Positions 26,133 through 33,921 of a DNA stretch of 64,000 bases are shown here, piece after piece (positions within the stretch are counted from its first letter, which is position 1; every line of letters begins with the position of its first letter). The position numbers and the translations under genes are program-made. The DNA comes from Blautia_A ammoniilytica (GTDB lineage: Bacteria; Bacillota; Clostridia; Lachnospirales; Lachnospiraceae). The notes beneath the pieces were generated by a model. It was not told the DNA's origin. It saw only the letters and a list, made by a program, of their open reading frames with translations, and did no database searches. The DNA lies in NCBI RefSeq assembly GCF_025566965.1, contig NZ_JAOQJL010000003.1, positions 105,315-169,314 of the forward strand, in the 5' to 3' direction.

Positions 26133-26471
26133 TTACTGCTGACTGTCAGTCAGCCCTGCTTCTTCCAGCTCCTGCTGTACTTCTTTGTCAATCTCATCCT
26201 CTGTAAGACCTTCGTCCTCAAATACGCCGCTTTCGGCTGCATTCTTCTCCAGTTCTTCTGCTGCCTGACGTTCCTCTTCTGATACCTGGCTGTCATCAAC
26301 ACTCTGAACATCATCATCTCCCATTACTTCCAGATCTGCCAGTTCATCGCTGTCCAATGGCTCCATATCATCTTCAAATGCATCTTCTTCGCTTTTATTT
26401 CCACAGCCTGTTATCGTAAATGTAAAAGCAAAAATAATTCCAATAAATAATAATAATTTATATCGCTTCAT
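26133..26471 (-). CDS. Small acidic lipoprotein of unknown function
   Basis: 112 residues. A lipoprotein signal peptide (about 1-22) ends in the lipobox TITGC. The mature part is extremely acidic (runs of Asp, Glu, Ser) with no recognisable domain. Strong ribosome site CAGGAGG. It lies alone between ldhA (convergent) and nfo, with its own terminator. The acidity suggests binding of cations or basic partners, but nothing in the sequence shows this. Confidence 0.8.
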   Translation of the reverse strand: MKRYKLLLFIGIIFAFTFTITGCGNKSEEDAFEDDMEPLDSDELADLEVMGDDDVQSVDDSQVSEEERQAAEELEKNAAESGVFEDEGLTEDEIDKEVQQELEEAGLTDSQQ

Positions 26472-26548
26472 ATGATACCTCCTGTGCTGATTCTCTATAT
26501 TTGTAATACAGGATAATTCATTTTTCTGTATTATTTACAGATATCATA

Positions 26549-26570
26549 GTTGGTGGCTTTTGCCCCCAAC
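26549..26570. repeat. Hairpin repeat of the GTTGG..CCAAC type, copy 1
   Basis: Arms GTTGGTGGC and GCCCCCAAC around TTTT, one mismatch. The near-identical sequence recurs at 35183-35204 and a weak relative at 49166-49181, each within ATCAT context. Neither side has a T-run, so it is not a plain terminator. Confidence 0.65.
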
Positions 26571-26576
26571 ATCTTC

Positions 26577-27422
26577 CTATATTAGTATTAGTGATTCATG
26601 TTTTTCCCGAAGCAGATGAATCTCCCTTGTCCATCCTTCATCATCATTCGGTGTCTCAAGGATAACCGGCAGCCCTTGAAGAGCCGGGTGGCAGATCACT
26701 CGGACCAGTGCTTCAAGACCGATCTTCCCTTCCCCGATCCTGGCATGCCTGTCCTTATGGCTGCCTAGTTCATTCATACTGTCATTCAGATGAATGGCCT
26801 TCAGCCTTTCCAGACCGATCTGCTCCTGAAACTCTTCCAGAACCTGATCCAAATGGTCTGCTATATCATAGCCTGCATCCCACACATGGCAGGTATCCAG
26901 ACAGATCCCCAGCTTATCCTTCTGGTCTGTAAGATCAATGATCTGCCTCAGTTCCTGGAAACTCCTGCCCACTTCTGTCCCCTTACCTGCCATAGTCTCA
27001 AGAAGAACGGTTGTGGTCTGCTCATTTGTCAGTACATCATTCAAGATTCCTGCAATCTTCCGGATCCCTTCTTCTGTACCTTGTCCCACATGGCTGCCAG
27101 GATGAAAATTGTAGTAATTACCTGGTGTAAACTCCATACGTCTCAGATCATCTCTCATGGTATCTCTGGCAAAATCCCGAAGATTTTCTTTGGCAGCACA
27201 AGCATTCAGTGTATATGGTGCATGAGCTACAATCTTCCCGAAGTGATGTTCTGCAGCAAGCACCTGATACTTTGCCACATCCTCCGGATCGATCTCCTTT
27301 GCCTTGCCTCCTCTGGGATTCCTGGTAAAAAAGGCAAAGGTGTTGCCTCCATTGGCTATGGTCTGTCTTGCCATAGATGCATAACCTTTGGCAGATGATG
27401 TATGATTACCTATATATAACAT
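26577..27422 (-). CDS. nfo: Endonuclease IV (AP endonuclease)
   Basis: 281 residues, standard length. Zinc-ligand motifs are visible: AHAPYTLN, NFHPGSHVG, LLETMAGKG, CLDTCHVWDAGYD, IHLNDSMNELGSHKDRHARIGEG. The enzyme cuts DNA 5' of abasic sites in base-excision repair. The start follows AGAGAGGAATAAGA. Transcribed alone, between a lipoprotein gene and the divergent capA-like gene. Confidence 0.96.
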   Translation of the reverse strand: MLYIGNHTSSAKGYASMARQTIANGGNTFAFFTRNPRGGKAKEIDPEDVAKYQVLAAEHHFGKIVAHAPYTLNACAAKENLRDFARDTMRDDLRRMEFTPGNYYNFHPGSHVGQGTEEGIRKIAGILNDVLTNEQTTTVLLETMAGKGTEVGRSFQELRQIIDLTDQKDKLGICLDTCHVWDAGYDIADHLDQVLEEFQEQIGLERLKAIHLNDSMNELGSHKDRHARIGEGKIGLEALVRVICHPALQGLPVILETPNDDEGWTREIHLLREKHESLILI

Positions 27423-27654
27423 TCTTATTCCTCTCTGGTGTAAAATAGTTTTATGGGAAATATTATACTCCTTTTTTCCTCGTTTTTGTATTCTGAAAAT
27501 CCCTATACAGCTTAGGCAGTTCTGGTGCAGCGGACATATGCTTATTGACGAAAACAGGAAATATTTGTATACTAAAATTTGTGAAAGTATCTAATTATAT
27601 TTCTGACTTTTACACCAAACATCTCAAATATATATTTACAAGGAGATTTTTACT

Positions 27655-28899
27655 ATGGCCGAAAAGAAAAATACCCGCCCGAAGCGTTCTGCCAAACCTG
27701 GCGGGAAGAAAGCACAACCGTCCATACAGGGACACAGAAAAAATATATATCGTAAATCCAGATATTATCGGCAAAGACAGCGTCGCATCCATATTTGTCT
27801 AGGGATCCTGGCTGTCCTGCTGGTTCTCATTGTAGGCATTTCCCTTCACTCCTGTTCTTCTTCAGCAAAGCCTGCTTCCAGTACAGGTACACAGGATGCA
27901 CCAGTTTCAAATAAGCAAGAGATCCCAGACAGCAATACTGAGGATACTACTTCTGAGGCAGAATCAACTCCTACGCAGGCTCCTGTCACTTTAACCATCA
28001 GTGTTGTAGGCGACTGTACACTTGGTACAGATGAAACCTTTGATTACAGTACCAGTCTGAATGCCTACTACGAAAATTATGGGAAAGAATATTTCCTCCA
28101 GAATGTAAAAAGCATTTTCCAGGCAGATGACCTGACCATCGCCAATATGGAAGGAACTCTTACCGAATCCACTCAGAGAGCTGACAAAACCTTTGCATTT
28201 AAAGCCCCTGCTTCTTATGCCGGAATCCTTACCAGTGGTTCTGTGGAAGCAGTCAACACAGCCAATAACCACAGTCATGATTATGGAGAGCAAAGCTTTA
28301 CGGATACATTATCTGCCCTGGATGATGCAGGGATTGTTCATTTTGGCTATGACGAAACAGCAGTTATGGATGTGAAAGGGATCAAGGTGGGACTGGTTGG
28401 TATTTACGAGTTAAATGACCATCTTGAACGGGAACAGCAGTTAAAAGACAATATAGCAAAAGTAAAATCCGAAGGTGCCCAGCTTACCATTGTGATCTTC
28501 CACTGGGGCAATGAAAAGGAAACTGTTCCTGATTCCAATCAGATAACATTAGGCAGATTGGCCATTGATCAGGGTGCTGACCTGGTATGCGGGCATCATC
28601 CTCATGTACTTCAGGGCATTGAAACATACAAAGGTAAGAATATTGTGTACAGTCTTGGAAATTTCTGCTTCGGAGGCAACAGTGCTCCAAGCGATATGGA
28701 TTCCATGATCTTCCAGCAGTCCTTTACCTTCAGCAATGGCTCTCTTCAGAATGACAATGTTACCAATATCATCCCCTGCTCTATTTCTTCTGCACAAGGC
28801 TATAATAATTATCAGCCAACGCCTGCAGAGGGGGATGAAAAAACACGAATCATGGAAAAAATCCAGGAACGCAGTTCCATGATCGATACCCTATCCTGA
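27655..28899 (+). CDS. CapA family protein (PGA_cap metallophosphatase fold)
   Basis: 414 residues. A basic cytosolic start (about 1-45), a membrane segment (about 47-65), a Ser/Thr-rich linker, then a CapA domain from about residue 110: VVGDCTLG, IANMEGTLT, NTANNHSHDYG and VCGHHPHVLQGIE with metal-binding Asp, Asn and His residues. CapA is part of poly-gamma-glutamate export machinery, but lone CapA proteins like this one are common in gut Firmicutes and their substrate is unknown. RBS AAGGAG. A strong terminator follows. Confidence 0.85.
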   Translation: MAEKKNTRPKRSAKPGGKKAQPSIQGHRKNIYRKSRYYRQRQRRIHICLGILAVLLVLIVGISLHSCSSSAKPASSTGTQDAPVSNKQEIPDSNTEDTTSEAESTPTQAPVTLTISVVGDCTLGTDETFDYSTSLNAYYENYGKEYFLQNVKSIFQADDLTIANMEGTLTESTQRADKTFAFKAPASYAGILTSGSVEAVNTANNHSHDYGEQSFTDTLSALDDAGIVHFGYDETAVMDVKGIKVGLVGIYELNDHLEREQQLKDNIAKVKSEGAQLTIVIFHWGNEKETVPDSNQITLGRLAIDQGADLVCGHHPHVLQGIETYKGKNIVYSLGNFCFGGNSAPSDMDSMIFQQSFTFSNGSLQNDNVTNIIPCSISSAQGYNNYQPTPAEGDEKTRIMEKIQERSSMIDTLS

Positions 28900-28960
28900 T
28901 GTTTAAATATAGCATCATCTCATTACCAACAATTTCTTACAGAATTATAATAGAATCTGC

Positions 28961-28995
28961 AAAAGCCAAGGGAACTGACCCTTGGCTTTTTCTAT
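28961..28995 (+). terminator. Terminator after the CapA gene
   Basis: Perfect arms AAAAGCCAAGGG and CCCTTGGCTTTT with a six-base loop, T-run TTTTTCT on the plus strand; the A-run also allows use on the minus strand. Confidence 0.9.
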
Positions 28996-29058
28996 TAATT
29001 CATAACTGTTCAATACCTTCAAAGCTACTATCTGCTGAATAATTACAACAAATATTCA

Positions 29059-30093
29059 TTATGGATTGCAGTCAATGAACATGGCATCCCCAAAGGAAAA
29101 AAATCTATATCTTTCCTTCACAGCCTCTTCATAAGCATGCATAATCTTTTCCTTACCTGCCAGCGCAGAAACAAGCATCATAAGAGTTGATTCTGGAAGA
29201 TGGAAGTTGGTGATCAGGCTGTCGATCATCTTAAAATGATAGCCTGGGTAAATAAAAATCTCTGTCCAGCCTGAACCGGCTTTTAAAACGCCATCTTCTC
29301 CGGTGGCTGATTCCAGGGTACGACAGCTGGTAGTACCTACAGCGATCACACGGCCGCCGTTTTTCTTAGTATCATTGATCAGCTTTGCTTGATCTTCTTC
29401 TACCACGTAATACTCAGAATGCATATGATGCTGCTCCACATCATCTACTTTGACAGGCCGGAAAGTGCCAAGCCCTACATGCAATGTCACATGGGCGATC
29501 TGCACACCTTTTTCTTTTACCTTTTCCAGAAGTTCCTTTGTAAAGTGGAGCCCTGCAGTAGGCGCAGCAGCAGATCCCTCATGCTTTGCATAAACCGTCT
29601 GATAACGATTTTTGTCCTGTAATTTGTGTGTGATATAGGGAGGCAGAGGCATCTCTCCCAACTGATCCAGGATTTCCTCAAAAATGCCGTTATATTCGAA
29701 ATGGATCAGGCGGTTCCCATCTTCGATCACATCTACGATCTCACCCTTTAATAAGCCATCACCAAAACTGATCCTGGTTCCCTTTCGTGCCTTTTTTCCA
29801 GGCTTTACAAGACATTCCCACACATCGTTTTCATTTCTTTTTAAAAGAAGTATCTCAATCAATGCTCCGGTTTCTTCTTTATGTCCATACAATCTGGCCG
29901 GGATCACCTTTGTATCATTGATCACAAGACAGTCTCCAGGGTTCAGATATTCCAGGATATCCGTAAAATGACGATGTTCAATACTTCCATCCTTGATGGA
30001 CAAATGCATCAATCTGGATGCACTTCGGTCTGTCAGAGGATCCTGGGCAATCAGCTCCTGGGGCAGATCATAATAAAAATCTGATGTTTTCAT
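29059..30093 (-). CDS. queA: tRNA preQ1(34) S-adenosylmethionine ribosyltransferase-isomerase
   Basis: 344 residues. N-terminal FYYDLPQELIAQDPLTDRSASRLM and central TAGLHFTKELL, CRTLES and NFHLPESTLMMLVSALAG are QueA hallmarks. It transfers the ribosyl moiety of SAM to preQ1 at tRNA position 34, the penultimate step to queuosine. The start ATG overlaps the trmD stop by four bases (ATGA) with GAGGAGG inside trmD, so translation is coupled. No other queuosine gene is in the window. Confidence 0.96.
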   Translation of the reverse strand: MKTSDFYYDLPQELIAQDPLTDRSASRLMHLSIKDGSIEHRHFTDILEYLNPGDCLVINDTKVIPARLYGHKEETGALIEILLLKRNENDVWECLVKPGKKARKGTRISFGDGLLKGEIVDVIEDGNRLIHFEYNGIFEEILDQLGEMPLPPYITHKLQDKNRYQTVYAKHEGSAAAPTAGLHFTKELLEKVKEKGVQIAHVTLHVGLGTFRPVKVDDVEQHHMHSEYYVVEEDQAKLINDTKKNGGRVIAVGTTSCRTLESATGEDGVLKAGSGWTEIFIYPGYHFKMIDSLITNFHLPESTLMMLVSALAGKEKIMHAYEEAVKERYRFFSFGDAMFIDCNP

Positions 30094-30893
30094 AATTCCT
30101 CCTCTTTTTCCGGTTCACAGGTCATGTCCGCATAGGCAGCTGCCTGTTGGGTTTCTTCCTTCCATTGCTTTTTCAGCTGCCTTACATAATTCCATTCTTT
30201 ATTGGTAAGATCAGCCTTTTTCAAAAGATCCGGCCGGCTTTTGGCAGTACGAATCACAGACTGTTCCCTGCGCCATTTCTCAATATTAGCATGATGCCCG
30301 GACATCAGCACCTGAGGTACGGCTTTTCCATGCCATATTTCCGGTCTGGAATACTGGGGATATTCTAGAAGGTTCCCAGCAAAAGACTCTGTCTCACCAG
30401 ATTCTTTGTTGCTTAATACCCCGGGCACCATCCTGGAAATAGAATCCATCATAACCATAGAAGGCAGTTCACCACCTGTCAGCACATAATCTCCAATGGA
30501 CACGTAGTCTGTAACGATCTCCTCAAGAACACGTTCATCAATACCTTCATAATGACCGCACAAAAAAACCAGATTCTCTTCTTTTGCCATCTCTCTGGCC
30601 ATTTCCTGATTAAACACCCTGCCTTGGGGAGTAAGATAAACAACTCTTGGCCTTTTCCCGATACGCTGTACCACTGACTCATAGGCAAGATAAACCGGTT
30701 CAGCCTGCATCAGCATTCCTGCGCCGCCGCCGTACGGATAATCATCCACTTTCTGGTGCTTATTATAGGCAAAATCCCGGATGTTCACAGCTTCTATGGA
30801 CAAATAACCGGCTGCAATTGCCCGGCCTGTAATGCTGGTATTCATCCCGTTCCGAATCATCTCCGGAAATAGGGTCAGTACATGAAAATTCAT
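30090..30893 (-). CDS. trmD: tRNA (guanine37-N1)-methyltransferase
   Basis: 267 residues. A SPOUT methyltransferase with the trefoil-knot signature LCGHYEGIDERVLEEIVTDYVSIGDYVLTGGE; the N-terminus FHVLTLFPEMI is typical. It makes m1G37, which prevents frameshifting. It directly abuts rimM (TAAATG) and overlaps queA. In many Firmicutes rplS comes next; here queA does, and rplS lies about 28 kb away. Confidence 0.97.
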   Translation of the reverse strand: MNFHVLTLFPEMIRNGMNTSITGRAIAAGYLSIEAVNIRDFAYNKHQKVDDYPYGGGAGMLMQAEPVYLAYESVVQRIGKRPRVVYLTPQGRVFNQEMAREMAKEENLVFLCGHYEGIDERVLEEIVTDYVSIGDYVLTGGELPSMVMMDSISRMVPGVLSNKESGETESFAGNLLEYPQYSRPEIWHGKAVPQVLMSGHHANIEKWRREQSVIRTAKSRPDLLKKADLTNKEWNYVRQLKKQWKEETQQAAAYADMTCEPEKEEEL

Positions 30894-31397
30894 TTATACC
30901 AGTCCTTTCATCAGATGTACAGTCATAATATTTTTTTCAATGTCCACATCCAGAATACACTGGTGAATGGCAGGGAGAAGAAGTTCTTTGCCCTGTGCAT
31001 CCTGAACCACATAAACATCATTAGCACCTGTTTCCATTACATCCTTCAGAATTCCCACAGAAGTCCCATCCTCTGTCACAACCTTCATTCCGATCAGATC
31101 TGCAATATAATACTCATCTTCTTCCAGATCCTGTGCTTCCTCTCTGGGGATCCACAACTCTTTGCCTTTATATTTCTCTATATCATTAATATTATCAATA
31201 TTTTTAAATTTCAGGATCACAAGATTCTTGAAAAACTTTACATTCTGGATGTAAAGCTGTTTCTTCTCCCTGCCTGTATCCAAAAAAACATATTCAAGAT
31301 CAGGAAAGCGTTCTGCATCCGTTGTAGGATATACCTTTACTTCTCCTCTCACACCATGTGTGGTAGTGATCACACCTACTTTTAATAAATCTTCCAT
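30894..31397 (-). CDS. rimM: 16S rRNA processing protein RimM
   Basis: 167 residues. The N-terminal reductase-like barrel has VGVITTTHGVRGEVKVYP. The C-terminal PRC barrel has YIADLIGMKV and LLPAIHQCILDVDIEKN. RimM binds uS19 and helps mature the 30S head. I place the start at ATG 31397, preceded by AGGAG; a frame open further upstream runs through repeat sequence and is not conserved. It follows khpA, but a terminator and a hairpin repeat lie between them. Confidence 0.95.
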   Translation of the reverse strand: MEDLLKVGVITTTHGVRGEVKVYPTTDAERFPDLEYVFLDTGREKKQLYIQNVKFFKNLVILKFKNIDNINDIEKYKGKELWIPREEAQDLEEDEYYIADLIGMKVVTEDGTSVGILKDVMETGANDVYVVQDAQGKELLLPAIHQCILDVDIEKNIMTVHLMKGLV

Positions 31398-31457
31398 CAC
31401 CAAGCTCCTGTCTGTGTACTTATCAATAAAAATACGAATATTCCTCATGCATCTGAC

Positions 31458-31477
31458 CGCATCCTTGCGGAGCGTTT
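31458..31477 (-). repeat. 20-bp fragment matching the second domain of the structured element near pta
   Basis: On the minus strand AAACGCTCCGCAAGGATGCG matches 55948-55967 (plus strand) at 19 of 20 bases. At 55948 it begins exactly where stem 1 of the structured element ends. Here it sits next to hairpin repeat copy 2. Confidence 0.6.
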
Positions 31478-31481
31478 TTTC

Positions 31482-31513
31482 TAATAGGAACATTACAGAG
31501 TAATTTCCTATTA
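31482..31513. repeat. Dispersed hairpin repeat, copy 2 (between khpA terminator and rimM)
   Basis: Near-perfect hairpin: outer arms TAATAGGAA / TTCCTATTA, inner arms ATTAC / GTAAT with an AGA loop. It begins where the khpA terminator's T-run ends. It is the best-formed of the four copies. Confidence 0.75.
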
Positions 31514-31551
31514 CAAAAAAAGGCTGTTGCATCCATACTATTGCAACAGCC
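31514..31551 (-). terminator. Terminator after khpA
   Basis: Perfect arms GGCTGTTGCA / TGCAACAGCC followed by TTTTTTTG on the minus strand. It separates rpsP-khpA from rimM-trmD-queA. Confidence 0.85.
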
Positions 31552-31564
31552 CCTGAAAACTATT

Positions 31565-31795
31565 TCATTGCAGAATATCTACAATCACTTTTTTGCTGCT
31601 TTTGGAAGAAGCCGCTTTTACTACAGTACGGATTGCCTTGGCGATCCTGCCCTGACGTCCGATGACCTTACCCATATCAGAAGGTCCCACTTTTAATTCG
31701 ATGACGATCACATCATCTTTCTCTGTCTCAGTAACGACTACTTCATCCGGATTTTCAACAAGAGATTTTGCAATTACTTCAACTAATCCTTTCAT
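31565..31795 (-). CDS. khpA: KH-domain RNA-binding protein KhpA (YlqC)
   Basis: 76 residues, essentially one KH domain with the GxxG loop in KVIGRQGRIAKAIRTV. KhpA with KhpB binds RNA broadly in Gram-positive bacteria and affects cell division. The likely start is ATG 31795 with GGAGG six bases upstream; the preceding GTG at 31798 is less suitable. It sits between rpsP and rimM, the normal Firmicutes position. Confidence 0.92.
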   Translation of the reverse strand: MKGLVEVIAKSLVENPDEVVVTETEKDDVIVIELKVGPSDMGKVIGRQGRIAKAIRTVVKAASSKSSKKVIVDILQ

Positions 31796-31855
31796 CACAT
31801 ACCTCCCTGTCTCGTCCTTTTGGGGACGTCACAGAAATACCCTCTCCGGTATTTC

Positions 31856-32101
31856 TTATTTTTCGATTCCGGCTGCTTTGAAAAGCTTAGCAACAACTTC
31901 TGTTGGCTGAGCACCTACAGAAAGCCATTTTTTAGCTGCTTCCTCATCAATTTTGAATACACTTGGATCAAGGTTAGGATCGTAGGTACCAATCTCCTCG
32001 ATACATCTTCCATCACGTTTGCTGCGGGAATCTGCAACAATGATTCTATAGAAAGGTGCTTTCTTCTGTCCCATTCTTCTTAATCTGATCTTAACTGCCA
32101 T
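31856..32101 (-). CDS. rpsP: 30S ribosomal protein S16
   Basis: 81 residues, normal length. Signature MAVKIRLRRMGQKKAPFYRI is at the N-terminus, then GTYDPNLDPSVFKID and WLSVGAQPT. S16 binds 16S rRNA early in 30S assembly. RBS TGGAGG. It lies 63 bp downstream of ffh, with khpA following. Confidence 0.98.
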   Translation of the reverse strand: MAVKIRLRRMGQKKAPFYRIIVADSRSKRDGRCIEEIGTYDPNLDPSVFKIDEEAAKKWLSVGAQPTEVVAKLFKAAGIEK

Positions 32102-32164
32102 TTTTGTTTTCCTCCATTTTTTGATTATGTGTTGTTTTTGATTATTTATTATAAATAATTTATG

Positions 32165-33514
32165 TTAAAAAGGAAGCTTGAAGCCACCTCTTTTACCACC
32201 TTTTTTGCCACCCATCATACCGGGCATCTGCTTCATCATCTTCTTGCTCTGTTCAAATTGCTTCACAAGACGGTTGACTTCGGAAATATCCACGCCAGCC
32301 CCTTTGGCAATACGATTCTTACGGGATACATTCAGGATTCCCGGATTGCTCCGTTCCTGAATCGTCATGGAAAGTATAATGGACTTGGTCCTGTTCATCG
32401 CACTTTCATCGATCATCCCTTCAATGTCTTTCATCTTGGCGCCCATACCGGGAAGCATGTTCAGGATACTTCCTATCCCGCCCATCTTATTCATCTGATC
32501 CAGGCTGGTAAGATAGTCATTAAAGTCAAAATCCATTTTCTTAAGCTTCTTGGACATCTCCTGTGCCTGCTCCTGGTCTACAGAGGCTTCCACCTTCTCG
32601 ATCAGACTCATCACATCACCCATACCTAAGATCCTGGATGCCATCCTGTCCGGATAAAACTGTTCCAGATCTGTAAGCTTCTCACCCATACCAACGTAAA
32701 GGATAGGCTTGCCGGTAACTGCCTTGATGGAAAGGGCTGCACCACCTCGGGTATCTCCATCCATCTTGGTAAGGATCACACCGTCAATCCCCACCTTATC
32801 AGTAAAGGTCTTGGCTACATTTACTGCATCCTGCCCTGTCATGGCATCCACAACAAGAACAGTAGCATCTACTTGAACATTCTCCTTAATATCTGCAAGC
32901 TCCTGCATCATATTCTCATCAATATGAAGACGTCCTGCAGTATCAATGATCACAACATTCTGCTGATGTTCCTTTGCATGACCGATGGCAGCTTTGGCAA
33001 TGTCTACAGGCTTCTGTTTGTCTCCCATGGAAAAAACTTCTACGCCCTGCTTCTCACCATTTACCTGAAGCTGTGTAATAGCTGCCGGCCGGTATACATC
33101 ACAGGCAACCAAAAGCGGACGCTTGCCTTTTGCCTTCAGCTTACCTGCAAGCTTGGCCGCCGTAGTGGTCTTACCAGCTCCCTGAAGACCTGCCATCATG
33201 ATCACTGTCATATCATTGCCTGGCTTAATAGGAAGCTCTGTAGTCTCACTGCCCATCAGGCTTACAAGCTCGTCATTTACGATCTTGATCACCATCTGTC
33301 CCGGATTCAGACCATTCATTACATCCTGTCCTACTGCACGCTCCTGCACAGACTTGGTAAACTGCTTGACCACCTTGAAATTGACATCTGCTTCAAGAAG
33401 AGCCATCTTAACTTCTTTCAAAGCGATCTTAACATCTTCTTCTGTCAGCCTGCCTTTACTTCTCAGCTTTTTGAATACATTCTGTAATTTTTCTGTCAAG
33501 CTTTCAAATGCCAT
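32165..33514 (-). CDS. ffh: Signal recognition particle protein Ffh
   Basis: 449 residues. The NG GTPase domain has GLQGAGKTTTAAKLA, DTAGR (in VVIIDTAGRLHIDE) and TKMDGDTRGG. The Met-rich M domain (QMNKMGGIGSILNMLPGM, KQMPGMMGGKKGG) binds SRP RNA and signal sequences. It targets nascent membrane proteins to FtsY. It starts 3 bp after ylxM, whose last codons (GAGGAG) supply the ribosome site. No SRP RNA gene was recognised in the window. Confidence 0.98.
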   Translation of the reverse strand: MAFESLTEKLQNVFKKLRSKGRLTEEDVKIALKEVKMALLEADVNFKVVKQFTKSVQERAVGQDVMNGLNPGQMVIKIVNDELVSLMGSETTELPIKPGNDMTVIMMAGLQGAGKTTTAAKLAGKLKAKGKRPLLVACDVYRPAAITQLQVNGEKQGVEVFSMGDKQKPVDIAKAAIGHAKEHQQNVVIIDTAGRLHIDENMMQELADIKENVQVDATVLVVDAMTGQDAVNVAKTFTDKVGIDGVILTKMDGDTRGGAALSIKAVTGKPILYVGMGEKLTDLEQFYPDRMASRILGMGDVMSLIEKVEASVDQEQAQEMSKKLKKMDFDFNDYLTSLDQMNKMGGIGSILNMLPGMGAKMKDIEGMIDESAMNRTKSIILSMTIQERSNPGILNVSRKNRIAKGAGVDISEVNRLVKQFEQSKKMMKQMPGMMGGKKGGKRGGFKLPF

Positions 33515-33517
33515 GTA

Positions 33518-33841
33518 TTATAACTCCTCTAATATCACATTGGAAATCGCTGCAATCTCTTCAATCCCGGATTCTTCAGCAATCTGATGGATCCGCTTTA
33601 CCTGCTTTCGTATATTCAGAAACTTGTCAACTAAATGAAGCTTCTCTTCATACTCCTCCAGTGCCTTGTCGCATCTCCGGATCATATCGTGTACTCCCTG
33701 TCTGGAAATTCCCAGATCCTGTGCTACTTCACTTAAGGAATAATCCTCCAGGACAACATTCGTATACACCTGCTGCTGCCTGCTGGTAAGAAGTTCACCA
33801 TAAAAATCATACAAAAGTGTACGCTCTACAAACTTTTCCAT
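33518..33841 (-). CDS. ylxM: YlxM family HTH protein (SRP operon regulator)
   Basis: 107 residues, UPF0122. A sigma-70 region 4-like helix-turn-helix: YTNVVLEDYSLSEVAQDLGISRQGVHDMIRRC. In Firmicutes it precedes ffh and has been shown in streptococci to modulate SRP function by affecting Ffh and 4.5S RNA. It is followed by ffh after 3 bp. The promoter is clear (33859-33887). Confidence 0.93.
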   Translation of the reverse strand: MEKFVERTLLYDFYGELLTSRQQQVYTNVVLEDYSLSEVAQDLGISRQGVHDMIRRCDKALEEYEEKLHLVDKFLNIRKQVKRIHQIAEESGIEEIAAISNVILEEL

Positions 33842-33858
33842 TCGTAATCACCTTGTGT

Positions 33859-33887
33859 ATCTTACCGTATTTGCATCCGGATGTCAA
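33859..33887 (-). promoter_or_regulatory. Promoter of ylxM-ffh, overlapping a palindrome
   Basis: TTGACA (33882-33887) and TAAGAT (33859-33864) with a 17-bp spacer. The -35 box is one arm of a perfect inverted repeat TGTCAAG-N8-CTTGACA spanning 33882-33903, which could be a repressor site. Confidence 0.75.
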
Positions 33888-33921
33888 GTGTTTTTTCTTG
33901 ACAGATATATAATTCTGCCTG

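Noticed and set aside
31398..31532. Upstream extension of rimM
   Set aside because: It would translate the hairpin repeat; ATG 31397 has AGGAG and matches the RimM N-terminus.
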